Assembly: GCA_964390005.1 (NCBI GenBank)
Contig: CAYMGM010000002.1
Location: 1-64,000, forward strand
DNA length: 64,000 bases
Reading direction: 5' to 3'
From: CAYMGM01 sp964390005
Lineage (GTDB): Bacteria > Pseudomonadota > Alphaproteobacteria > UBA9219
In this document: piece after piece, positions 17,053-25,431 of the stretch
How the letters are laid out: the number at the start of each line of letters is the position of its first letter
How positions within the stretch are numbered: the first letter of the stretch is position 1
Translations under genes and position numbers: made by a program
The notes under the pieces: model-generated
Told to the model about the DNA's origin: nothing
The model's input: the letters and a program-made list of their open reading frames with translations, nothing else
The model's database searches: none

Positions 17053-18572
17053 AAAGCAAGCTCCAAAGCTTCCCTTGTTTTTTGGTTGGCAGTAAACGCC
17101 TTTTTTGCCCGCGCGCGGGTTGGCTGTGCCAAGTCATCGGCCACACGCAACCTGTCAGCAATGGCAAGAATCTCCTTCGGCGCAAACGCATAGGAAGCGC
17201 GCGTTAGAAAGCTGCCCGGCTCAAAGCCATAATAGGATGGCTTTCCGATCTCAAGGCCGCAACGCATCAGAAAGTAACCCAAAAGCTGATCGTCTTTGAT
17301 TTTGACAGGCTCGTCGACACCTTTGGAAACAACGGCAGGCCCACCGACAAAACGGCCTTTCATGTTTTCAAAACTCAGAATATGGAAAAAACCTGATTCA
17401 GGCGCAGTCACAACTTGGATATGCGTCAGGGGCTTTTCCATTTCCGCCCGCGCCGCGGCCAGGGAAACGCCCCGCTCTTCGGCGACAAGCGCAACCAGCT
17501 TTTCTTGCATCTGGGGCGAAGCGCCGCTCGCTTCCAGACCATTGACCAGCGCTTTCAGCAAAAAGCCGCTTTGCGCGTGGGCTTCGTTCATTTTTGTCAA
17601 ATGGGCATCGAGCGCCGTTTTATTTTTCTTTTCGACGGAATAGCAATAAAGTAAAGCCTGCAAAGCATCGACCGATGGATAGCCTTGTTCAAGAAACAGA
17701 TGCCTAAACATATATTTTTTAAGTTTCGCCAAAGCTGTTTTGCCGCCTGTTGGCGCGACCAAAACACCGGCCCGCAAGCCAGCCAGCCCGATTTTCGACG
17801 GCCCCAATAAAGTAAAGCTGCTTCCTTGAAGCGCCGGACAACGTGCAAACAGATGCGTTTTTTTCGGCCCGTATTCGGTTCCGTGATAAACGATATCGTC
17901 GATAACCCAAAACTCAGCCAACGGATCGGCCAGCTTTCGGGTTTGGCGATATAAATCGAAATTGGCTTTCGTTTGCGCGCGTTTCGCCGCCATCAGAACG
18001 CGGGCTTGCGCTTCGGTTTCTTCGGCACCCCGGATCAAACCGGTCGGATTATTTGGCGATGAATCGAAATAGACCATCGTTTGGCGATGGGCCTTCCCCG
18101 CCACTTTCGCAAACGTATCGGCCAAATCGGCTGGGGACAGCGCCCAATTTTCATGCGCGCGACGCTTGACGGTGACAACCTCGAACCCCAAATCGGCAGC
18201 GCCATCCAAAAAATTTCCATAGGTGGGCGCAGGTGCGATAAAAACGGGCACCATTTTTTTATCGGCCAGACGATAGGTTTCATCAAACAGCTTTTTGATC
18301 GCCCGTAAAGCCACGCGAAAACCGCCCGTTGTCCCAACCGTCGGAAAAAGCGAGCCGCGCAAAGAAAGCCCCCCAGCAAAAGCCGGATAGCCAAGCTGTT
18401 CATGCAAATAAGCCCCAATAGGCGATAGCATGCTGTAAACATCTAGGGCGGGTATGTAGTTCTTGACCTGCGATTCAGCCAAGTTCCGTATCGCGCGCAG
18501 GCCATCCGCATAGACATACAAAGGATCGCCGCGACCTAAATCGTATATAATTTCTTCGGACAATGAAAACAC
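17049..18572 (-). CDS. PLP-dependent aminotransferase, class I/II fold
   Basis: A 507-residue fold-type I PLP enzyme. TTGGFRVALRAI marks the cofactor phosphate region, SSPNNPTGLI is the substrate/cofactor Asn motif, VIDDIVYHGTEYG holds the Asp/Tyr that contact the ring, and the Schiff-base Lys is K260 in LGPSKIGLAGLRAG. It is about 100 residues longer than AspC-type enzymes, with an extra helical stretch around 310-370. Aspartate 4-decarboxylase has a similar length, but I cannot confirm its specific motifs, so the substrate is left open. Monocistronic, with about 100 bases of AT-rich DNA upstream. Confidence 0.82.
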   Translation of the reverse strand: MFSLSEEIIYDLGRGDPLYVYADGLRAIRNLAESQVKNYIPALDVYSMLSPIGAYLHEQLGYPAFAGGLSLRGSLFPTVGTTGGFRVALRAIKKLFDETYRLADKKMVPVFIAPAPTYGNFLDGAADLGFEVVTVKRRAHENWALSPADLADTFAKVAGKAHRQTMVYFDSSPNNPTGLIRGAEETEAQARVLMAAKRAQTKANFDLYRQTRKLADPLAEFWVIDDIVYHGTEYGPKKTHLFARCPALQGSSFTLLGPSKIGLAGLRAGVLVAPTGGKTALAKLKKYMFRHLFLEQGYPSVDALQALLYCYSVEKKNKTALDAHLTKMNEAHAQSGFLLKALVNGLEASGASPQMQEKLVALVAEERGVSLAAARAEMEKPLTHIQVVTAPESGFFHILSFENMKGRFVGGPAVVSKGVDEPVKIKDDQLLGYFLMRCGLEIGKPSYYGFEPGSFLTRASYAFAPKEILAIADRLRVADDLAQPTRARAKKAFTANQKTREALELAF

Positions 18573-18674
18573 CCTCTTGAATCAATGCCGCGACTATAAA
18601 ACAGGGGCATGAAATCAAAAAACACAATATTCAATAAAAATCAGTATCTTAACACTATTTCTTCCTAAAGCTGA

Positions 18675-19184
18675 TTAAAAAAGCTCTTTGTCCTTCTGCA
18701 CGGCGCTTTGCAAAAGCTTTAAAGCCTCGGCCACGGCGGCCAGACGCACTTGCTCGCGCCCGCCCGGAAACTGGCACCGCACATGGAAACAAGCGCCGCC
18801 CCGCACGGCAAGGCCAAAGCAAACAAGCCCAACGGGTTTATGAACGCTGCCGCCCCCCGGCCCGGCAATGCCCGTGACGGAAACGGCCACATGGCTTTGC
18901 GAGTAATCAAGCGCCCCTTGCGCCATAGCTTCGGCCACTTCATCGCTGACGGCCCCGTGGCTTTGCAACAAATCCGGCAAAACGCCCAAAAGATCGATTT
19001 TGGCGTCATTGCTGTAAGTCACAAAGCCGCGATCAAAAACGCTTGAGGCCCCCGCGACGCTGGTCAAAAGCCCTGCGATCAAGCCGCCCGTACAAGATTC
19101 GGCAACGGCGATCTTCATCCCCGCCCGTTCGTACAGCTGAAGGGTCTTTTCGGCAGCCGCAAGAAGATCGGGCGGAAACATCAT
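18675..19184 (-). CDS. pncC: CinA-family nicotinamide-nucleotide amidase (PncC)
   Basis: A 169-residue stand-alone C-terminal CinA domain that deamidates nicotinamide mononucleotide in NAD recycling. Family signatures are VAVAESCTGGLIAGLLTSVAGAS-like text at residues 25-46 (AESCTGGLIA visible), SVFDRGFVTYSNDAK, and VTGIAGPGGGSVHKPVG. Length matches E. coli PncC (YgaD). It begins 11 bases after the ispDF stop, so the two are probably cotranscribed, a linkage common in alphaproteobacteria. Confidence 0.92.
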   Translation of the reverse strand: MMFPPDLLAAAEKTLQLYERAGMKIAVAESCTGGLIAGLLTSVAGASSVFDRGFVTYSNDAKIDLLGVLPDLLQSHGAVSDEVAEAMAQGALDYSQSHVAVSVTGIAGPGGGSVHKPVGLVCFGLAVRGGACFHVRCQFPGGREQVRLAAVAEALKLLQSAVQKDKELF

Positions 19185-19195
19185 CGCAAGCCTCG

Positions 19196-20362
19196 TTAAT
19201 CCGTCAACGGAAAGCGCAAGGTCGCAATCGCTTGCGCCGCAATGCCCTCGCCGCGCCCGGTGAAGCCCAGCTTTTCGGTCGTCGTCGCCTTGACCGAGAC
19301 GCGGCTTTCATTGACCTCTAACAGCTCGGCAATGCGTTGCTGCATCGCGACCCGATGCGGCCCCAAACGCGGCTCTTCGCACATAACCGTGATATCGACA
19401 TGCGCAATCTGCCCACCGCGTTCGTTGACCATTTGCGCGGCAAAGCGCGTGAAATGCGCGCTGTCGCAGCCTTTCCATTGTGGGTCGCTGGGCGGGAAAT
19501 GCTGGCCGATATCGCCCGCGCTCATCGCGCCCAAAATAGCGTCGGTCAGCGCATGCAAAATCACATCGGCATCTGAATGGCCTTTCAGCGTCATGTTATG
19601 CGGGATCGACAGCCCGCCCAAGTGAATAACATCGCCGGGGATCAACTGATGCACGTCAAAGCCCATGCCGACGCGCGTGTCACCAAAGGTCTGTCCTAAA
19701 AGACGTGAAGCGCGGTCTAAATCGTCGGGATTGGTGATTTTCATGTTATCGGCATTCGAAGGAACAAGGGTTACGGAAAGGCCTGCTTTTTCGGCAACGG
19801 CGGCATCGTCGGTCAGCTCAAGCCCCTTGGCGTCGGCGTGCGCGGCCAAGATCGCCTCAAACGCAAAAGCCTGAGGCGTATGCGCCTGCCACAAATGACG
19901 GCGATCAATGGTGCCGATGATTTGTCCGCCCTCGCCGCGTTTCAGCGTATCAACCAAAGGCTTGGCCGCAATCGCGCCCACATGGGTATCTAAAGCCTTG
20001 CGCACATCGGTAATGGTTTTGGCATCAATCAAAGGTCGCGCGGCATCATGAATCATGACAAAGGCCGGTTTCGCGCCATCGGCAGCCAAAGCTTCAAGCC
20101 CCAGCCGTACGCTGTCTTGGCGGGTCGGCCCGCCCGTGATAGGCGCGGCCAAATCCAGCCCTTCAAGCGCCTTGTCATACAAAGCACGATGGGTTGGATT
20201 GATCACAACGCGCACGCCATCCACCAAAGGATGGTTCAGAAACGCCAAAACGCTGCGCCGCAAGATCGGCATCCCGGCGACCATTTGATATTGTTTGGGC
20301 AGCGGCCCGCCAAAGCGGATTCCAGACCCCGCAGCCACAATCAACGCAATACAGGAAGACAT
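19196..20362 (-). CDS. ispDF: bifunctional IspD/IspF: MEP cytidylyltransferase and MECDP synthase
   Basis: A 388-residue fusion of two non-adjacent steps of the methylerythritol phosphate pathway to isoprenoids. IspD occupies about 1-230, with nucleotide-binding motif LIVAAGSGIRFGG, PKQY, and HDAARPLI. IspF follows from about 232, with the metal motif GFDVHQL, KGHSDADVILHALTDAI and the ending RGEGIAAQAIATL. The start at 20362 (MSSCIALIVAAGSG) fits the family; the frame is open for another 18 codons upstream with no family similarity. Such fusions are typical of alpha- and epsilonproteobacteria. Confidence 0.95.
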   Translation of the reverse strand: MSSCIALIVAAGSGIRFGGPLPKQYQMVAGMPILRRSVLAFLNHPLVDGVRVVINPTHRALYDKALEGLDLAAPITGGPTRQDSVRLGLEALAADGAKPAFVMIHDAARPLIDAKTITDVRKALDTHVGAIAAKPLVDTLKRGEGGQIIGTIDRRHLWQAHTPQAFAFEAILAAHADAKGLELTDDAAVAEKAGLSVTLVPSNADNMKITNPDDLDRASRLLGQTFGDTRVGMGFDVHQLIPGDVIHLGGLSIPHNMTLKGHSDADVILHALTDAILGAMSAGDIGQHFPPSDPQWKGCDSAHFTRFAAQMVNERGGQIAHVDITVMCEEPRLGPHRVAMQQRIAELLEVNESRVSVKATTTEKLGFTGRGEGIAAQAIATLRFPLTD

Positions 20363-20567
20363 AACAAAGACCACAAGCAAGATTGTCAGAAAGCGCCCCG
20401 ACCGTAGCCGATGCAAGAAGGCGTATCAAGTTTTCCGATTTTTCATGCGCGCGACAGGCATTAACCATAGCCCGGCACGATCTTGCCCCTATCCATCAAA
20501 CCATGCCATATTCATTCGAATCTTATTTATTTTACGCATCCCTTTTATACAGAAAGGCTTCGCCACC

Positions 20568-21305
20568 ATGCCATCCATCAATGAATATTTGAGCCATGCC
20601 GTCCACGCTGCCCAGACCTGCGCCAGCCTTCACACCATCCTTCACCTCCGCGCGGCGGGAAATGAGGTTTGTCTGGCCAACGATATGGTTCGTATGCACC
20701 GCGATTTTGACAACCGCCTCAGCCAGCGCGGCCAAACCCAATCGCTACACACCTTGGGTCAAACGCTTTTGGCGCAGATGCCTGGACAGTTAAAAGAAAA
20801 AGAAACCTTGCGCGATGACGTTCTTTATCGCTTCGATCAAGCCATGCAATCAACGACGCAAGTTTATCTCAGCCGTTTTGCCTATCATCTCGGCGACGAG
20901 CTTGGCAAAATTGGCAACGATCTTTGCCTTCCTCTACTTGTTGAACGCACACCTAAATTTTACAGCGATACAAATTTTCAAAAGCCTCTTTCAGCCGTTA
21001 TCTGTCGCGTTGGGATTGACGAAAAAATTACTGGCAAACGTGCTGACGGAACAAAGATTTCTGACTACCCCTATCTGCGTCTTGAGGCCAACGCATCGCC
21101 GACAGAGGGTGGTCTGACGCTATCGTGGAATAAGATGACGGATGGAAAAGGCCCCCATACAGAGCAAGACAGCATGGCGTATATAGAAACCAAAGAAGAG
21201 ATTATCTTCACCCCCAAACAAATCATCGAAATCATTGACCTTGTTCAGCGCAACACCAAGCCTCTTTTCCGCAAAGTACCGGCGGCCAGTCAGACGCACG
21301 GCTAA
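20568..21305 (+). CDS. protein of unknown function, first of a tandem paralogue pair
   Basis: A 245-residue protein with no recognised domain. The ATG at 20568 has AAAGG 10 bases upstream; the open frame extends further back over the ispDF start and is not needed. It resembles the next gene: SLHTILHLRAAGNEVCL against CIQSMRFMQIAGAEVCL near the N-terminus, and FTPKQIIEIIDLVQRNTKPLFRK against FTSTQCNTICRLMKESIRPIFKE at the C-terminus (only partly quoted here in pieces of up to 20). The middle part has a predicted strand-rich stretch. No signal peptide. Probably cotranscribed with its partner 39 bases on. Confidence 0.68.
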   Translation: MPSINEYLSHAVHAAQTCASLHTILHLRAAGNEVCLANDMVRMHRDFDNRLSQRGQTQSLHTLGQTLLAQMPGQLKEKETLRDDVLYRFDQAMQSTTQVYLSRFAYHLGDELGKIGNDLCLPLLVERTPKFYSDTNFQKPLSAVICRVGIDEKITGKRADGTKISDYPYLRLEANASPTEGGLTLSWNKMTDGKGPHTEQDSMAYIETKEEIIFTPKQIIEIIDLVQRNTKPLFRKVPAASQTHG

Positions 21306-21344
21306 AATGCTCTTTTCTTTTTCTCGCACTTAAAGGAATGAAAG

Positions 21345-22067
21345 ATGAAAACAGATTTGGATACCTCCATTTTGAACGTTGTCCGATTGGCTCAAGATAC
21401 GGCTTGCATCCAAAGCATGCGTTTTATGCAAATAGCGGGTGCTGAAGTTTGTCTGACGCAAAAGGCCTTTACGCTGTTTGAAGAAGGCCCCGTCCGTTTG
21501 GATCGCACAAAATCGACCCACCCGGCGGGAAAGGTTTTCCTCGACTCCCTACAACAAGCGCACAAAAATGCCAAAGAACATCGTCATTATGCGCTGCATG
21601 GCTTTCTCTCGGCTTCCGAAAACCTTCCCACCTATTACACGGGTTGTTTTGTACGCTTCCTGGGGGAAGGTCTTGAGAAACTGGCAACCGCGATGAAGGT
21701 CCCGCTTATTCTCCACATGGAAAGAGATGGCCAGATTCCCTTTCACCAACGCCAAGATATCCACCTTGTGTTGGGCAGCCAATATGAGAAAGAAGACGGA
21801 AAAATTTCGGCTGCTGTTAAAGACTATGACCACCGGATCCATATCGCCTCGATCACGGAGTTCCCTTCGTACAAACCGGCTTTTGTCTTGAACCACCCTC
21901 TTGGCAACGCGCCAAAGCCCATCGTCATCGAAGCCAACCCGGATGGAATCTTTTTCACCTCAACGCAGTGCAATACGATCTGCCGCCTGATGAAAGAGTC
22001 AATCCGGCCGATTTTCAAGGAAGCAGCTTCCGCGAATCTTGAGGATGGCCCCGCGGGAACGCGCTGA
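21345..22067 (+). CDS. protein of unknown function, second of a tandem paralogue pair
   Basis: A 240-residue diverged paralogue of the preceding gene. Both start with a helical region carrying AGxEVCL, have a middle helix with YLSRFAYHLGDELGKIGNDL-like (here TGCFVRFLGEGLEKLATAM) character followed by a strand (LPLLVER / VPLILHME), and end with a helix containing RPIFKE or KPLFRK. No enzyme motif is visible. Similarity is low but in order, so an old duplication is likely. A ribosome site (AAAGGAATG) precedes the ATG. A strong hairpin follows the stop. Confidence 0.68.
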   Translation: MKTDLDTSILNVVRLAQDTACIQSMRFMQIAGAEVCLTQKAFTLFEEGPVRLDRTKSTHPAGKVFLDSLQQAHKNAKEHRHYALHGFLSASENLPTYYTGCFVRFLGEGLEKLATAMKVPLILHMERDGQIPFHQRQDIHLVLGSQYEKEDGKISAAVKDYDHRIHIASITEFPSYKPAFVLNHPLGNAPKPIVIEANPDGIFFTSTQCNTICRLMKESIRPIFKEAASANLEDGPAGTR

Positions 22068-22078
22068 TAACAATTATT

Positions 22079-22113
22079 TAAGCCCTAGCTGGCTGCGGGC
22101 CAGTTAGGGCTTA
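22079..22113 (+). terminator. hairpin terminator after the paralogue pair
   Basis: A stem of about 15 pairs, TAAGCCCTAgCTGGC against GCCAGtTAGGGCTTA with one wobble, and a 5-base loop, starting 11 bases after the stop. The T-run (TTTTTG) comes about 8 bases later, so the terminator may be imperfect. Confidence 0.7.
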
Positions 22114-22198
22114 GGTGCATTTTTGATTGACATTCTATAGCTAAAGCGATTGTTGAAGGGGCCTCTGCCGCGCTCTATTTCAGCTAAAGGACCGTTAA

Positions 22199-23224
22199 AT
22201 GCCTCTTTCCACAGCAACGACACCGCAGCGCATCGCTTGGATCGATGTTGCCAAAGGCCTCCTTATTATACTGGTTGTTATAGGCCATGCTCTCAATGGT
22301 CTTATCAGTGCTGACCTTATCGCGCCCGACGGTCTGGGAGACCAAGCCTATCGTTTGATTTATACCTTTCACATGGCCGCTTTTTTCATTATCTCCGGCT
22401 ATTTTTCATCGCTTGGCATCAAAAAAGACAAAAAAAGCTTCCTTAAAAAACTGGTTCCCAATCTTGTCTGGCCCTACTTTTTTTGGAGCCTAACCCAAGC
22501 CAGCATCATGGGCGTCTTTGCTTCTTTTTTGAATCACGCCTTTACTTTTGACGCCCATATTCTGCGCAGTCTTTTTTTCGGACACATATCGCAGTTTTGG
22601 TTTCTTAAAACGCTCTTTCTGATAGATCTTCTTTATATTGTCTGCACGTTCTTCTCGCTCAAAAGCGGAACGGTTCTTTTGATCGGGTTTATTCTTTATA
22701 CTGTTCCTTCGTTTTTACCTCCCCCGGAGACAATGCAAACCATCTGCAATTATTCTATTTATTTTGCTTTAGGCGGTCTTTTCGCCGACTGTGGCAAAAG
22801 CTTTAAAGCGCCATCTTGGGCGGATCTGGTTTCTTTCGTAAATCCCGTGCTGATCGGTGGGGCATTTTTTCTTTCCGCATTCATTGCAATCTCAGACAAT
22901 AACAGCTTGCTTGCGGTCTCACCACTGCCTATTTCGTTCATTACAACAAGCCTTTTAGGCTCTTTCTTTATTTACCGACTGGCGCAGACGCCCCTTTTGA
23001 CACGATCGGCCCTTTTGGCTTACCTCGGCAAGCGAAGCCTAACAATCTATGTCATGCACGTGTTGTGCGTCGCTGGCGGGCGTATTTTCTTTGTTAATTT
23101 CCTTGGTATTACATCGGGCTCTATTATTCTCCCCTGCATTGTCGCTGCCGGTCTTTTCCTTCCTTTAGCGGCCTTTTGGGTGGCGCAGCGCCTTAAAATC
23201 CTTGTATGGGTCGGGTTGAGATAA
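22199..23224 (+). CDS. acyltransferase 3 family membrane protein
   Basis: A 341-residue integral membrane acyltransferase of the OafA/NodX/fucose 4-O-acetylase type, which moves acyl groups onto extracytoplasmic sugars or other acceptors. It opens with RIAWIDVAKGLLIILVVIGHAL, where D and H of the first helix are the conserved catalytic pair, and has TFHMAAFFIISGYF. About ten hydrophobic segments follow through to the C-terminus. No adjacent polysaccharide genes exist, so the acceptor is unknown. It is more AT-rich than its neighbours. The ATG at 22199 follows AAAGGACCGTTAA. Confidence 0.88.
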   Translation: MPLSTATTPQRIAWIDVAKGLLIILVVIGHALNGLISADLIAPDGLGDQAYRLIYTFHMAAFFIISGYFSSLGIKKDKKSFLKKLVPNLVWPYFFWSLTQASIMGVFASFLNHAFTFDAHILRSLFFGHISQFWFLKTLFLIDLLYIVCTFFSLKSGTVLLIGFILYTVPSFLPPPETMQTICNYSIYFALGGLFADCGKSFKAPSWADLVSFVNPVLIGGAFFLSAFIAISDNNSLLAVSPLPISFITTSLLGSFFIYRLAQTPLLTRSALLAYLGKRSLTIYVMHVLCVAGGRIFFVNFLGITSGSIILPCIVAAGLFLPLAAFWVAQRLKILVWVGLR

Positions 23225-23285
23225 GGCTGGACTTCGAGCCTTTGCCTGCGCTATGTCTGCCTAAAATTTAGGCAAAGGAAACTTT

Positions 23286-23852
23286 ATGCAGCTTGTCACG
23301 CCCTGTTTGGAGCTTACGCCGTCCTATATAGCCGCCCTGCGCGAAGGCCAGTTCAGCCCCATGCAGCTTAGCTTTGGGCGCGCCACCCCCGAAGAAATCG
23401 AAAAAGACCCTTTGGCCTATGTCACGCTTCTGAACCAAGCCGCACCTTTTGATGTCAACCTGCCCGACCATCCTTTTCGCGTGACAGCGCATGAGATTCT
23501 TTGGATCGCGCAAGAAACGCGTTTTCTTGGCGCTGTCGCGCTGCGCTATGACGCCGCGCCGAATGTGCTAGGCGATTATGCCGGGCATATTGGCATGGCG
23601 ATGCGGCCTTTGCTGATCAATCGCGGCATGGGGGCCCGCGCCATTCGGCAAGGTCTGGGCGTGCTCGCCGAAAAGTTCCAAAACAAGGGCCTTACGTCCA
23701 TTTTGGCGATCTGTAACGCGCAAAATCCTGCTTCACGGCGCTTGATTGAGTATTTTGGCGGTCAATTTGTACGCGAAAGGCCCGCGACATTTGAAAAGGG
23801 AACGTCGCTTCACTTTCGCCTTTCGTTAGAAACCGTTAGGTTTGGGTCTTAA
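23286..23852 (+). CDS. GNAT-family N-acetyltransferase
   Basis: A 188-residue GNAT acetyltransferase of the RimJ/YjgM-like type. After an unusual N-terminal 60 residues (EGQFSPMQLSFGRATPEEIE) comes FLGAVALRY, then GHIGMAMRPLLINRGMGARA, with the acetyl-CoA loop in the NRGMGARAIRQGL segment, and CNAQNPASRRLIEYFGGQF near the end. The substrate is unknown. It lies 4 bases before dusB, so it may be cotranscribed with dusB and the Fis-like gene. An AGG ribosome site is close to the start (GGCAAAGGAAACTTT). Confidence 0.85.
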   Translation: MQLVTPCLELTPSYIAALREGQFSPMQLSFGRATPEEIEKDPLAYVTLLNQAAPFDVNLPDHPFRVTAHEILWIAQETRFLGAVALRYDAAPNVLGDYAGHIGMAMRPLLINRGMGARAIRQGLGVLAEKFQNKGLTSILAICNAQNPASRRLIEYFGGQFVRERPATFEKGTSLHFRLSLETVRFGS

Positions 23853-23856
23853 CGTT

Positions 23857-24879
23857 ATGGATTCAAAACAACCCTTTTCCCCTGTCCGCGGCTTTCAATT
23901 AGGAAGCTTGTCGTTCGATGCGCCTGTTTTTCTGGCGCCGATGGCTGGCGTCACAGACAGGCCGTTTCGCATGATGGTCAAGTCGTTCGGCACGGCGCTG
24001 ATGTTTTCGGAAATGATCGCGAGCGAAGCCCAAGTCCGCGAAAGCCGCAAAACGCTGCAAATGCTGTCGCGCACGCCGGAAGAAGAGCCGCTGGCCGTCC
24101 AATTGGCCGGGTGCGATCCCGCCGTTCTGGCCGAAGCCGCCCGCCAGAATGAGCAAGCGGGCGCGCCGCTGATCGACATCAATTTCGGCTGTCCGGTCAA
24201 AAAAATCGTGAATGGCCACGCCGGATCGGCGCTAATGAAAGACGAGAGTCTGGCCGGGCGAATCATGGAAGCCGTTGTCCGGGCCGTTTCGGTGCCTGTC
24301 AGCGTCAAAATGCGCCTTGGATGGAGTTATGAGTGCCTTAACGCCCCCAATCTGGCGCGAATCGCCCAAGAATCGGGGGTTCAGATGATCACCGTGCATG
24401 GACGCACCCGCAGCCAGTTTTATGAGGGCACCGCGAACTGGAATCTCATCCGCGATGTTAAAAATGCCGTGCAACTGCCTGTTATTGTGAATGGCGATAT
24501 CAAAAGCGCCGCCGATGCGCGCGCGGCGCTGACAGCCAGCGGCGCGGATGGCGTCATGGTCGGGCGCGGCTGTTATGGCAAACCATGGCTTCTGGCGCAA
24601 ATTATGGAAGATTGGCGGACGGGTCACGAGCCCCCCGCCCCAACTGTTTCGGATCTTTATCGAATCATTCTAAGCCATTGGGAGCTGATGCTCACCTATT
24701 ATGGCAAGGAAGCGGGTATGCGAATCGCCCGCAAACATCTGGGATGGTATAGCAAAAGTCTTCCCGGCTGTGCGGCTTTTCGGTCAGCCATCAATGGGGC
24801 TGACAGCGCGGAAGCCACGCGGGTCTTGATCGACCGCTTTTTCGATCCCTTATTGTCTGCGGAGGCCCCATGCCTTTGA
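23857..24879 (+). CDS. dusB: tRNA-dihydrouridine synthase B (NifR3 family)
   Basis: A flavoenzyme of about 340 residues that reduces uridines in the tRNA D loop. Motifs are VFLAPMAGVTDRPFR near the N-terminus, INFGCPVKKIVNGHAGSALM with the catalytic Cys, VKMRLGW, VHGRTRSQFYEG and VMVGRGCYGKPW. The ATG at 23857 is preferred; a TTG at 23842 would overlap the GNAT gene. Its end overlaps the Fis-like gene by 10 bases. In most alphaproteobacteria this gene (nifR3) is followed by ntrB-ntrC-ntrY-ntrX; here ntrB is missing. Confidence 0.95.
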   Translation: MDSKQPFSPVRGFQLGSLSFDAPVFLAPMAGVTDRPFRMMVKSFGTALMFSEMIASEAQVRESRKTLQMLSRTPEEEPLAVQLAGCDPAVLAEAARQNEQAGAPLIDINFGCPVKKIVNGHAGSALMKDESLAGRIMEAVVRAVSVPVSVKMRLGWSYECLNAPNLARIAQESGVQMITVHGRTRSQFYEGTANWNLIRDVKNAVQLPVIVNGDIKSAADARAALTASGADGVMVGRGCYGKPWLLAQIMEDWRTGHEPPAPTVSDLYRIILSHWELMLTYYGKEAGMRIARKHLGWYSKSLPGCAAFRSAINGADSAEATRVLIDRFFDPLLSAEAPCL

Positions 24880-25220
24880 CCGCGCTGCAGCCCGCCTTTG
24901 ATCCAGCAGATACGCCGCCCGACTGGCCGTCGGTTGGCTTGCGCGGCTCGATCGAGCGGCATCTTCAGCTTTATTTTGCCGCCATCGGCCCCGAAGCCGC
25001 ACGCGGATCGCTTTACGATCAAATCCTGCGTGAGATCGAAGAGCCGTTGTTACGTCTGACGCTTCAGCAATGCGATGGAAATCAGTTGCGCGCGGCGGCC
25101 CTTTTGGGGCTCAATCGCAACACGCTGCGCAAGAAACTGCGCACGCTTGGTCTTTTATCGACGCCGCCCCGCGCCCCACGCCGCCGCTCGCGCCTGCCCG
25201 CCAAAAGGAAAAGAAAATGA
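24870..25220 (+). CDS. stand-alone Fis-type DNA-binding protein (NtrC C-terminal remnant)
   Basis: A 116-residue protein containing only what is normally the C-terminal part of NtrC. Residues 24-45 (LRGSIERHLQLYFA) match the segment that follows the AAA+ domain, residues 46-66 (GSLYDQILREIEEPLL) match the Fis dimerisation helices, and residues 70-95 hold the Fis helix-turn-helix (GNQLRAAALLGLNRNTLRKK). A strongly basic tail (RAPRRRSRLPAKRKRK) follows. Neither a receiver nor an ATPase domain is present, and no ntrB lies upstream. It overlaps dusB by 10 bases, a dusB-fis order like that of gammaproteobacteria. Expected to bind DNA as a dimer; targets unknown. Confidence 0.88.
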   Translation: MPLTALQPAFDPADTPPDWPSVGLRGSIERHLQLYFAAIGPEAARGSLYDQILREIEEPLLRLTLQQCDGNQLRAAALLGLNRNTLRKKLRTLGLLSTPPRAPRRRSRLPAKRKRK

Positions 25221-25282
25221 TTTTCTCGTTATTCGAAACCGTCTCGTCCCAGCAGCACGCCACCCCACAAACAAACCACACC

Positions 25283-25398
25283 GTCATCCCCGCGCAGGCG
25301 GGGATCCAGGGGCCGCTTCGAACGGCACAGGCGGAAGAAAAAGACAGAACAGTTCCCTTTGCAAACATCGCCTGGATCCCCGCCTGCGCGGGGATGAC
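25283..25398. repeat. complete REP/BIME-like element in the Fis-like/ntrY gap
   Basis: A 116-bp element with terminal arms GTCATCCCCGCGCAGGCGGG and its inverted counterpart, each arm being itself a hairpin (CCCCGC...GCGGGG). The spacer between arms is about 60 bp. It fills most of the 211 bases between the Fis-like gene and ntrY. Confidence 0.88.
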
Positions 25399-25431
25399 GC
25401 TTAGAGGGCCGTTTTGAAGGACACAGATAAA

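Noticed and set aside
17049..18572. Specific call as aspartate 4-decarboxylase
   Set aside because: Length and fold would fit, but I could not confirm decarboxylase-specific residues, so only the PLP aminotransferase fold is claimed.
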